Positions 23,442 through 35,700 of a DNA stretch of 64,000 nt are shown one piece after another. The translations under genes were made by a program, and so were the position numbers. Position 1 is the first letter of the stretch. Each line of letters opens with the position of its first letter. The notes under the pieces are model-generated. The model searched no databases. It saw nothing but the letters and a program-made list of their open reading frames with translations, and was not told where the DNA came from. The stretch is from Eremophila alpestris peregrina. Its lineage: Eukaryota > Chordata > Aves > Passeriformes > Alaudidae. The stretch spans positions 100,734-164,733 of the forward strand of contig WMCF01000150.1 in assembly GCA_009792885.1 (NCBI GenBank), read 5' to 3'.

Positions 23442-23450
23442 GCAAAAAGG

Positions 23451-23769
23451 CTATTTCATTCTGGGCTCCACGTAGATTTTATCTCCATCCCGGATGCCGT
23501 AGGAATGCAGCGCCCGCGAGCTGTACTTCATCTCCTCGGGACCAAAAGGAGCTTCCTGGTCCAAGTAGAAGAGCAGCATGTTGCTTGTTGACAGCTGCAC
23601 CACAGTTTTCAAGTGCTTCTTCAGCTCTGCCACAGTCTGGTCGAGGCGGATGGACATCTCCTCCACCTTGTCCTGGAAGTGGACCTCCACCTTGGCGCTG
23701 CTCTGAGGCCGCAGATCCACCACTGCCAAGGGCTCCAGCTTCCCATACTTGGTCACCAGCTCGTGATAC
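23451..23769 (-). CDS. TBCEL: TBCEL last exon (ubiquitin-like domain, stop)
   Basis: 319 coding bases. The first G completes an arginine codon, then YHELVTKYGKLEPLAVVDLR, the ubiquitin-like fold, and the end IYVEPRMK with TAG at 23453-23451. The acceptor is ATTTTCCAG. Confidence 0.95.
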
Positions 23770-26700
23770 CTGGAAAATTCAACAAGGCCAGAGCTGTGGT
23801 GCAGCCAGTGCACATTTCCCAGGTGTGAGTGTTCCCCAAATTCCCCTGATTGCAGCTGATGGCCTGAAGCCCCAGAAAGCCCAAGCATTCAGTCACTTTG
23901 TCCCCAGGCTGCACTGTGGCACTGATGTGAGCTCAATGTCCCACTAGGGGAGAAGTATCTTGCTGAGGAAGGTGAAGTTACCACCAGTCTGAGATGTTTG
24001 AGCCCTCCTGACAAAACTGAGCAGCACAGTTTGGGCTCCTCCAGTTTCAGAAATCCCAGCCATGGCTGCAGTGGGATTTGGAAGAAAGAGAGGACGCTGT
24101 GCTCACAACTCAACGCCTCCTGCTCCAGTGAAAACAGTTCACTGAAGAGTGCCAGAACCAAGCCAGTGCTCACAAAAAGGACACAGCCTTCCGTTCCTCA
24201 TGACTTAAGTGATCATCAGACATTCCTGCTGTTTTCCAAAAGGCTAGCTAGGTCCCAAATGTTAACACTCCACTGAGCACAGGATCATCAAGATCACCGA
24301 AGCAAGGTGAGCTGCTGCACAGTTTGAGAGCTGATAACAAACAGGCCACTTCTTGCCAGCTGATCCCTCACACCTGCTCTAAAACAAGATGGGAATTTTA
24401 CTAGCAGAGGCACACACTCCACTGTCACCTTGTCCTTGCAGCCAAGTCCTCTGAGTGTTCTTCCCAAGGTCCCTGCAACGGAAAGTCTGTGTCACCCCCG
24501 CCCCCCTGGTATCGCTCCCATCGGGCCAGGCTGGATCTGCCTGCCTGGCTGGGAAAGAGGAGGAGTGGCAGCACAGAACACAATGGCACTGGGATGACAA
24601 AGGCAGGTAAGGTTTCAGAGCCCCTGCACAGAAAGGGCTTTGTGCTCCCGATCCCAGGCGCGGCTGAATGCGGTGTCACAGCCCCCGGGGCAGCGATGGG
24701 ATCTGGCAGCCTGGGTGACCCCAGGGAGTCCTGCTGGAGGCAGGAATGTTCCTGGAGAACAGCAGCCCCTCTGTGTGCTGGGCACTGAGCTAAGGGCCAC
24801 AAGGCACTAGGGTTTCCCCAGTCCCACGGACACAACCAGAGCGTCCAAAGGTGGGACGGTGCCCTGCTCTCACAGGCACTGGGGTGGCAGGAGCAGCCCC
24901 ATTTCTCTGGGAAAGCCATTAGTGCTGAGAGAAAACAACCCTTGCCCATGTTTAACCCACCTGCAGGCAGAACAAATGCCAGCCAACATGTCAGCACTGG
25001 GGAGGGCTTCTCTTTCTCCAGAAGGATTTGCCAGCAGCAACATCCGATGGGAAAGGGGGAGAGAGGAACCCCCCTCTTGCTGCTCCAAACCCTTAACCCT
25101 GATTTGGGACATCCCTTGAATTCTCAGCATCTCAGCAACGACTTCTGGGCCAGCCACAATTACTGTCATTATTCATGCACTAAGAGTGACCTGGGCTGAT
25201 GGTGGGAAGAGGATAAAGAGGGGGACAAATTTCAAACAAGCTGAGAGAGAACCACCATGAGAGAGCCACGATTATCCAAATATGTGCTGTAAATATGTGG
25301 TGGGTCAAGCTGTCTGAAATTTTCTTATGCTGAGGAAGGGCAGAATGAACTTTGCAGCCTGCTCCTTAGTATGTGAGCTGCAAAGGAAGTGGGGAGTGTG
25401 AGTGACTGGCTGCTGGGATTTTGGCTTCTTTCAGCCTCGCTTTTAGCCAGGAGCTGAACGCATGAGAGACAAGTTTCTTCTTGGACTCAGATGTTTATTA
25501 ATTCTTATCTCCATCACAGTCTCACAAGAGGTGAGTTCTGCACACCAGCTAACTCAGCACAAAATGCAGCCCCTTCTCTATCTCCATCATGTCTTTTCAA
25601 GGAAAAATCACCCAATTATGAAGTGCCACCTAAATTATTTTTACTTTAAACCCAGTAACCAACTAATTATGATGATCTGCATTGTGGGCTTTTCTAACCA
25701 ATCACAAAAACTACCCAAACCCATGAAGAAGAAGGTGAAGAAAAAAGTGAAAAGAAGGACTCAGACAATGCCTTAAATCCTCCATCTTGGCTCACACTCA
25801 TTACTATACACTAAAATCTTCAATCTAAGTTTTTCACCCAGTGAGATCACACACTTGTACAAACTCCACACCAATCTCAGTGCTGTCACTCAGTGTTGGA
25901 AGCCTGTCCCAAGGCCTCAGATCAAATGTGGTGCTTGCTTGAGAGTCAGCACCTTTTAACACAGAGAAATTAAAATTTCCAGTGTGCAGGGCTCCAACAC
26001 GTGGCTGCCCTCAAATCAATCAGGCCCAAGGCAGAATGGTACAGGGATGTTTTGGACCCCAATAATAGGGACCCGGGAGACTTTTCTAATCACCCCTTGC
26101 AGCCTGGCAGACACTGAGGCTGCTGAAGACCTGAGCCTGGCTGGGAGTGTCTGTGATACTCTGCAGATAAACAGTGGAGCCAGACAAGCAGAGGGCTCAT
26201 TAAAACCCCCCAGACACGAGGATGTCACTCCACAAGACAGCCACTATTGGATTGTGCACCCGGCGCTCCCTGCAGCCACGACAGCCACTGAGATAAACTG
26301 TTCCTTCCATTCCCCTGCCTGCCTGATCCCTTCCAGCTGCAGACAGCAATGCAGCAAGCAGGGGGGCTCTGGGGACAGGGCTTATCACAGGCTGCACCTT
26401 GCCAGTCTGGAGGGGGGAAGCTGTCCTCTGCTCCAGTGGGAAGTTCTCTGTGCTCGAGTTGTTCTCCCTCTGCTCCAGGCAGCACTGCAATGCAGATGTC
26501 AGATCCCAGCCACAACATGTGTGTCCTGATTAGTTTCTAATTACAAACCACTTCTGGAGCCACCACACAGCAGATTTGGGAGCGAGGAAGGGGAAGCTTT
26601 AGCAACAAACAGACACAAAATCCCTCTGGCAAGGAATGCCAGGTCTCCCTTTTGTGGTTCCAGGAACTGAAACCCAGCACTGGGGACACTCTCAGCCATC

Positions 26701-29700
26701 TGCAGCCTCACTAGAAAAGAGTCTGCAGTGGCACCCAACCCCTCCAGCACAGAACAACCCCCTCTGGTAGCTGCAGAAGTCTCTTGGAAACGCTGCACAG
26801 ATGAAGGGATTTGGACAAAGAGGCCATTGACCATGAAAAAGGCAGTACCAGTGTTTAAAGGCTAAGAAATCTGAGGGGGAGGTGATTTTTCAAGCATAAA
26901 GCTGGTGTGCTGGTCACAATTAGCCTGGTTTCCTTGGATGGGCGAGATGTCAGTCATCTTTTACAGGAGATCCCACCTGCAAACCAATCCCAGTGGTGTG
27001 TGGTGATGTGTAACACACAGCCTGCTCCCAAAACCCATGTCCTAGGCATGAGGAGTGCCTAGAGCTGTACCCCACTGTGTCCTTCCCAGCAGTATAAGGA
27101 TCACTGACATTCTGTCACCATCAAACACAAGAAATATGAAATGTTATGGAAATTAATCCCTTTTGGGAGCAGCACCATGAGCTCACAGTCCCAGTCTCTC
27201 TTTCCCCTTCCTCTCTCCTGCATTCTCTCTCTCTCTGCTGTTATCCCTTCCAGTATTTCCTTCAATTTTTATGCTTCAAGGCCCTCTGAAATTACAAGTC
27301 AGGACTTGTCTCAGAAAAAGGACCAGCTGTCTTGTCTCCCTGACTGCATGAGTGCCCTCTGCCTCTGAGCTGACCCCAGCATGCTTTTAAGAAATATTAT
27401 AATCACTGACCCTATTAACATTCACACAAAATGCCATGCCCTCATTCCCCACTCCAGACTTCCCACCCCCTTACTGCATTGGCAAGGCACATATCCAATG
27501 CTTTAAAAAAACAAGAGGCATTTTAGCTGAGAGTTAAGTAGAGGAAAACATTGAGCAGATTCCATTTGCTCATGAGAGTTTAGGGCAGGTAAAGGCAGTG
27601 GCCTGATGCTCCATGGCCCCTCCTCAGCCCATTAGAAGCAGTAAGTGGATGCTGGCACAAAAAAAGATACAGACTGAACAGCATCTGTCCAAGTTCATTA
27701 GTTGACCAAGATGAACAGATCATTGGATGTACTTTTTTGGCAAAGAAAACCCATCAGACTTGTGATTTGCAGGCCTGAAAGTGAGGGGACAGCTTCCCAT
27801 TGCCAGCCACTCTCCACACACCAGATGGTGCAGAGGATTAGATGCCCTGGCCTGGCAGAGGAGAGCACAATGTGTCCTGGCTTTGGGCACTCCCAAACAC
27901 AGGTGGACTACGAATGGAGCCATGGGAGAGGCCAGGAAACAATGAAGGTCATGAACTGAACAGTCCTGTTGTTTAATGGCACTTGGCACAGGCACTTTTA
28001 AATCTGACTCAGGGGTGACCCTAAAAGTCATCAGACAACAAAAATAGAACAATTTCACCCCAAGCACACCGAAGGAGCCAAGGCCGGAGGAAGGTGAGGG
28101 ATGTCTTTTCCATGGCACAGCTGGCACATATTTCCCATCAGCTGACCCTTGTGTCCCTGCTGTCCACTGCAGGACAGAGGATCCCTACCTGAAGGGGACC
28201 TCCTCCTCAGGGAACTCCATGTAGTAGCGGATGAAGAAGCGCTCCGAGTCCTCGCGCTCGCCGTCGGCCACAATGCTGCCGTTGAGCTTGGTGATGGATG
28301 GCAACCTGCAGGCACACAGCAAGAGCCACAGTCAGCCACGAGGGGAGCCCAGACAGCCTCACCAACAAAGCAGCCACGTCACAAGTGCCCTCAGCTTTAA
28401 CAGCATGAGAATTCCTGCCAGGAAGCTCAGGCCTCGATCTTTTTGAGAGAGCGGGGAAGTTCCATATTATTTCTCAGGAACATTCAAAATGTAACATTTT
28501 TATTTCACCACAGATATGCACCACACGTGCACAGATTTGTAGGAGATTCACAAAATCTCCTGAGAAGCAGAGCAGTCAGATTTAAAATTTTCACTTCTCT
28601 GACTTTTCCACAAAACAAGCTCCAATCTTTCTGCATTCACACAGAACTTCATCTCCTACCAACCTCTCCCTCTAATGAGCTGCTCCCACCAAACAAACCA
28701 AGCTCCAATCTTTCTGCATTCACACAGAACTTCATCTTCCTCTGATGAGCTGCTCCCACCCCTTCCTTGCCTTGTCACATTTCAGAACAAGCCAACAGAC
28801 CTGGCTATTAGCAGCTTCCTGCGCTCCTCAGTGGTGTAAGACTGCAGCAGAGGAATTCCCAGCAATTTCACTTCCTCGAGCTTGGGGAAAGAATTTAACT
28901 TGTCAATGTCTTCCCAGCAATGCAGACCTGCTCAGGAGGAGAGATTTGTGTTAACAAACACAGAAAACACATCATGGATCCAAGATAATCAGACACAGCC
29001 AAAGAACATATGTGACAGGAGAGTGGCACTGCTGTTCCTTTGAGAGGTTGGCTTTTTGCTCACAATGTGCTGCTAAAAAAATCCACATTTGCTTACAAGA
29101 CAGAGGAGCTGAAATTCTCTTGTGCTGTTTCCAGGTCTAGAAGGATGCTCTCCATGGGGTTTTTTTTATGGACCACTCAGCCTTTGGCCTCACTGCTGGG
29201 GACTGACCAGCATCAGTGATGTTGTGTCTATAAAGGGATGCTGCCCTCAGAGTGTTCAAGTCACCAGCTCTCCTTTCATTCCAGGCATCACTAACAGCCA
29301 TCAAATGGCTTTACCTCACATACACAACCACCTTGGGTCCCATTTCTGCTCACAACCCAATGGTGAAACAGTCCCAGAAGCCATCCAGCCATTTAATTAA
29401 AAAGGTTTTAACTCGTTCTCAGCCCCCTCAAGACCTGACCTTTGGGATAACAAAGCAAGCAGGGAGGGCAAAATAAAACAAAGCTGAGGATTGAGCAGAG
29501 CTGTGATTGTGTGCTGAGATCAACATAACTCATCTTGGAGTCTTTGCCTGCCAGAACTTCAGAGTGCAGCAGCTTTCTCTAAAACCCCCAAAAAGTTTTA
29601 ACAAGCTCCTTGGGATTCCTATTTGACTTTCAGCTCTCAAAACATCAAAATGCAACACAGAGCCCAGAGTTCTTAAGTACCTGGCATCAAAACTGCAAAA

Positions 29701-32700
29701 CTACTTACCAGAGGAGCACTTGTTCCTCGGTGAGACAGTGCTTTCAAATGCAGCTTAACAGGCTTTTCCTCCCCTAGTTAAGCTTTTATTACAGGGATTC
29801 CTTGATGCTTACATTGCAGGGCATGTTAATAAAGTCCCTTCTACCTGCCTGACACTCCAGCAGCACTTGCACAGCATATAAAGCTGTAAAGAACAAAAGC
29901 TGCTGGTGCATGAAGCACTCCTGCAGATGAGTTCCTGGTGGATGTGTCACACACAAACACAGCACAGCCCCCACGAGCTGCCCTGCAGCTCCTTCTCTCC
30001 CAGCACAGGGTGCTCTTCCCAACATTCCAACTGCTCATTCCCTTGCTGGAGCGTTGGCTGGGAATTCTCTGGGGCTGCAGTGTAAAAAGCAGCTTCCAGC
30101 ATCACTTGTAATGAGTGAGCACAGATGACAGACAGCTTCTGCTGGGGGATGCTTGATCCACGCTGCATCCCTGCACATGCCCTCATTTTACCTGAGATAA
30201 AGCAGGGAATAAAGGGAAAATGGGATCCTTTCATCCCCTCCACTGCCAGACATTTATTTATCCTTCCCCAGCCAGGAGTACCTGAGGCAGGGATGGGAAA
30301 CCAACATAAAAAACCTTTCCAGCTCATTTTGACTAACTGGTCCACACTGCTCTGACTCATCTTTTGACAATGACTGACTACCCAAAGCAGCAGGAAAATC
30401 CCACAGATGGGCAAGTTCAGTGCCTGTCATCTTTGCAGGAGGAGAGACTGATCAACCAACAAAACCCATCCCAGCTTCCAGGCCCTCACCTGACTTGTGC
30501 AAGTTGATGGATCTTAGGTTGGGGAAGAGCCTTGCCAGGGAATCTTCTGACTCTTCAATGGTTGTGAGGTTGTTGTTAGCCAGGATAAGAGTGTCCAGTG
30601 ATGGAAACATGATTCCCAACTTGCGGATTTCAGTCCAGTCTTGAAGATTATTGTCAGTTATGTGGAGTAGCTTGAGAGACTGACAGCAAACTGGAGAGCA
30701 AGACACTGTTTCGTAGTCATTAAGGCACAGGAAGAGCTCCTCCAAGCTGCACAGGGCAAAAAGGATCATGTCATCAATGTGATGTGATTTTAACACAGCT
30801 TTCTGTGACAGCTCTGAGAGCCTTGCTGTAGAGAAGGCCTTTGAGCACTCCACAGTGTTTCAACTACATCTCTGCTCCCATCCATACCTTCAGAGATTAA
30901 AAAAACCTTTTAAGTGTTCCCTGAGTGTCTCCCAGTATTGTGTAACAGATTGATTGGGGTTGTCTTCCACATCTGTGCCCAACAAGCCACCAACCCAGCT
31001 CCAACACTGACTTGGACCTGCTCCTAGGGCTCTCAGCTTAATTTACAATGGGGTTTTGATACAACACTGATGATGATTTTTTCCCCCACATCACTGCCAA
31101 AGCTTCCCATTAAAGAAGGAACAGATCCCATTAAAGAAAGAACAGGTCTCACTAAGTTTTCAGACAACTGAACTCTCACAATCCCAGAGAAGTATATGTT
31201 GGCCACAGGACATTCTGCTGTCATCACCTCTGCTTACAAAGCCACACAAAGAGGGATCTGTCATCAAAACAAAGCCACTGAGGACATCCATGGGAGCAGA
31301 ATGCCAAGGTGGCCCATGACCAAACCACAGAAATCATCACCTTAGCAGAGAAAAGCAGGACGAAATATTCCTTGACAAGTGGCCAGACCCTCAGAGGTGC
31401 CTCCCATTTAACAGGCATGCCCTGCACCATTCCCTGCACAGTGACTCAGAGGGAAGTGTGACCCTCCTACATTTTTGGGGTCACTATCCATCTCTGGTAT
31501 TTAGGTTTGGAGCAGGAGAAGGCCTGGGCTGTGCAGCACCACCCAAGTGTGGTTTTTAGCTCTCACCTGGAGTTCCCAAACTCCCAAAGGAAAACATCCC
31601 CTTTTCTCTACTGATCTTTGCATCCTCACAGCTCCCTCACCCCTCACCACATGAGCCCATAACTCAGGCTTGCCCTGAGTGCAGTAAAGCCCCAGGTTCT
31701 CAGCTTACTCTGGTAACTCCTGCAGGATGGTGTGCACTGTTTCCCAGGAAGCTTTGCTGTTGTTGAGCACAAGTTTGCGGACGCCAGCGAAAGACCCAGC
31801 GCAACTTCTCTCTAAAACGGACAAACTGAGAGGGTTGGAACTCAGGTTTAGAAACTCCAAGTGGGGGACGTTGGACACAATTTTACTGACCTGAGTGGGG
31901 AGAGAAGGAAAAAAAATAAAAAATAGAAAGAAAGAAATGTGTATCAGGCAGTAATCGGAGCTGTGGCAATAATATCCCACCTGCTAAAAGGGGCCCGGTG
32001 GAATCATCACAAAGCAATGATATGGGGAAAAACATGGGGATATCTACCTGTAATTCATACTCCAGCCATTCCTGATCTAGATGGATTGGTTAATTGCTCA
32101 TTCTCCTCAAGAGTTCATTTAATTACACTCCAGGAGCAGCTTGATAAGAGAGAGGCAGGCCCTTGGGAGAGGTCATAAAATCCACCTGAACTCCAAGGCT
32201 GCACGTTCCAGGAGCCAGCCCTCACTCACAGGTGTTCATGGACTCTTCTCCTGCCCCCATGGCCAACACTGAGCACTAGTCCAGCTTCCCACTGCTCTTC
32301 ACAGGGCTCAGGAATCCCTCATTCCCTCCTTGACTGGGGAACTGAGTGGGAAGCAGCTTCCAACACCAGCAGACATCAATGAAGAAAACAATTCAGAGTC
32401 AGAGAACACCTGGCTGGAGAGCTCCACTCCACAAAGCTTTGGGATGGGCAGGCCATGGCACACAGAGGCAAATAAATGGCCCAGTTCTGGCAAAGGGTGA
32501 TTCTCTCATGAATTCAAGTGTGGCAAACATGAGGCCATGAGTCTGCCTCACTTCTTGTCTCCTCTCAGGTGATGTCATGGTTTGGGTGCTACACCTCAGG
32601 AATTAAGCAGGCAAACTGGGTGACATCAGTGCAGCAAAAACACAGGATTCAGGAAAAAAATGGCTTATGATGGATGACTGGAAGGAGGATATTTTTTCAG

Positions 32701-35700
32701 TATTATAATAAAATAAGGAAAGGAGGCATTACAGTTCTTCTTAGCGGGTATAAAAAACTGTTGTATAAGGAACAGTGATGATGCTGCTCCTGCCTGCTGA
32801 GAACAGGGCAGGCAGAATTTGGCTGAAATTGCAGCACAGGAGACTTAAATTACACAGTTTAGCCTGTGAGGTTATTTTAGCTAAGCATGGGAACAGGCTA
32901 CCCAGGGATCTGGAATCCCCAGCACGGGCAGGTTTGAGAGGTGGGGAGATATTTATCTGGTGTGGATGGGCTGTGAAAACCTAATCCTGTCTCAGAGGAA
33001 GGGGCCAGCACACACAGAAGCCTTTCAGAGCTGAACTGAACACAGAGCAGGGTGTGAGATGTGCAGCTTGTGAGGGACCACCTATGAGGTCAGCCCCACT
33101 GAGCTGGGACACTGCAAACACTGCATTCCCTCCCTGCTTAAAGACATGAGAACCTGATGGTTCCAACAATACACACTAACATAAAAGGAGAGCATAATCC
33201 AGGGAGGAACTTAATGACACTTGAATGGATTGAGATTGTTTCACTCCTGTTACATTGCATTTATTGAGCATTATTTCATCCAAGCACTTCAAAGGATTTT
33301 ACAACAGCATTCAGCATTAATTAATGAAGCTGCAGAAATACCCTTTGTGGTAAATATTATTAAATCTGCTCTGCAGATAAGGCAACAAATGTGGAGAGGG
33401 AATAAATACCTTGCCCACCATCACAGTGGCAAAGCTGGGAATCAACTGCCACTCTGTTAAAAACTAAACTGCTCATTAACTTCTTGGGATTGGAAATGCC
33501 AGTTCCACTGCTTTGCATGATGAAATAATATACAAATACAGATTTTTCACCCACGGGCCAGGACTGTAAGTCACAAGGTACAGGAGTGAAGTGCCACACT
33601 GGATTAATTTCATCACACATATTGCTCAGCTGCTGTCGGAGTAAATAAACATCACCTTCAGAGATGAGAAAGAAGCCACAAAAATGGAACTCTCCTCAAT
33701 GCAATGCCAGTAAGAGCTGTGAAAGGTACCCAGGAAGGTGCCCAGCACCATTTTACCTCGTGCCAGTCTTCCAGTTTGTTGTCAGAGAGGTCGAGCTCGA
33801 AGACGTGGGCGCAGAAGGCGGCGATCTCGTTCTCGTCCCCGGCACAGGTGATGCCACAGCTGTTGAGCACCAGCACACTGGGCAGGTTCAGGCGGTCTGG
33901 CACAGGGAAAAACAGAAGCTGCCTCTGCTCAGCACTGCCTTGGAGTTACAGAACCCAGCCCCAAACACGGATGTGACAGGCAGCAAGAGAAATCCAGCAG
34001 TAATGTCAGAATTTACAGCGATTTCAGGCTGAATGCGGATTTTGTAACTGACACCATCCTCAAGGCTTGGTTGTAAACATGAAGTACCACTCCTATCAGT
34101 GCTCTTCAGTTCTTCCATGTATTTCTGTGTGTTTCAGGCCTTTGTCATTTATGGCCTGTCTCCTATCAGCCCTTGCCATAACTTCTGCTCTTCCCCAGGC
34201 AGCTGCTGCTGCAGATAGGACACAGCACTGGGGGAGTGTCAGCTGCAGTCAGACTCACTTATCCTCTTGCCCTGAGCCCACATGGGCCTAGTAACAGCCA
34301 GGAGGCATTTAAACATTTCTCAGAAAGTATTTAAACACTTCTTGGGAGGTATTTAAACATTTCTTTTCTAAGCTTTCCCTTCCCAAGGTGCAGTGTAAAG
34401 CATTCAGCATTCGTGCAAAAACTCAGGTCTCTGCTCTGCCTCTCCATTTCTGCTTTGGTTTTGCTCCAGCTCCTCCTCAGACAGGTAAATGTACTCAAAG
34501 CTACAACCAAGGACTTGGGCCTCAATCACAGCCTGCAGTGCTAAGGCTAAACCATAAGAAAAAGCTGGGGGTTTGTCACAGGAAACAATTTTCACACAAG
34601 AAATCCACACTGAGGCAAGGCTTACACTCTTTCATGTACAACATGGCTTTCCCACCTCTCTGCAGAACTGAAATCCATTAAAATCTAACCACAAGCTTTT
34701 TCCTAAATAGGTGGCCCCTTTTCTCCTTCACACTTGACAGCTGCACAACTAGAAAGGGATTCTAGCAGCAAACAATTACCTGGAGTGATCTGGGTTTCCA
34801 AGTTTCATAGGCTCATAAGTGTTTGGTTTATTAAAAGTGTGGCACTCTGGGAATTACCAATACAGTATTTTAAAGTATTTTAAGTATTTTAAGACATGGC
34901 CTCTTTTCAGCACCCAAACAGCCCAGGTGAGCAGGAGAGAGTTAAATTTACCTGCAGAGAAGGCACTGACTGAACATTCCATCAGGCCATTTTTCTGCTC
35001 TTGTTCATTTTGAGAGTGTTCTATCCTCAACTGAACTCAGGCCCTTTTTTCTCTCCTCTGTCAAACCCAGTTATTGGAAACTTCATCCAGCTGATTTCCA
35101 TGGCTATTCTCCCCTTTGGGGCTGCTTATGACACAAACTGACCTGATGGATGTTTGGATTACTCCTACAGATCATGATGGGCAAGATGTGTGACACAAAG
35201 AAGGGGCAGCTCTGATGGGATCAGTGTGAATCTCAGACCCAAACCAAGAATTAAATGCAAACATCAGAGGGAAGATTAAAGGGTGTCACATGGATCTAGT
35301 TCAGAGGAGATGGTGACACAGATTCTGGGAGGCTCAAGGACATCCATGAGCAGCACAGAGCTTCAGACACACATCTGGCTACATTCCCTAGAGGCAGCAG
35401 GGTCAGGAGCACAGGAGAGGGGAATTCTCCACTAGGTCACAAAGCATTTGAGAAGACAAAGCACACTGCAAGTTCACCTGAGGCACTTGGCACAAAATCA
35501 GCCTGGCTGGAGGTTCAACAACTCATCCTCTGCTTGAAATGTGTCCCCCTGTGTACACTGAGCTCCTGTCCCTGCAGGCATCAGAGCAAGCTGGTGGCAT
35601 GGGAACCAACCCCACACTTAGATATTTTAGGTATTTTTAAGCCACCTCTGCCAGAACCTGTTGCTGCAGCAGATAATAAAATGGGATCAGTGGCCTGAAG

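Larger units (their letters stand above)
16071..23450. other. Interval between TECTA coding start and TBCEL stop
   Basis: These 7.4 kb must contain the TECTA promoter and at least one 5' untranslated exon, plus the TBCEL 3' untranslated region. No coding sequence is recognised. Minus-strand donors with good consensus occur near 18550 (GAG|GTAAGAG) and 19125 (CCAG|GTAAGG) and could end a TECTA leader exon, but nothing in the sequence decides between them. Also present are a short GGAAGGTCTGG duplication near 16760-16805 and a CA repeat at 20709-20728. Confidence 0.6.

Noticed and set aside
25462..25776. A 104-codon plus-strand frame with a signal-peptide-like start and a lysine-rich end
   Set aside because: It lies in an LTR-like element read on the other strand. 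It has no recognisable homologue and its lysine run is the complement of a pyrimidine tract.
32885..32955. Possible old CR1 fragment
   Set aside because: Only one short phrase resembles CR1, and the diagnostic 3' terminus is missing.
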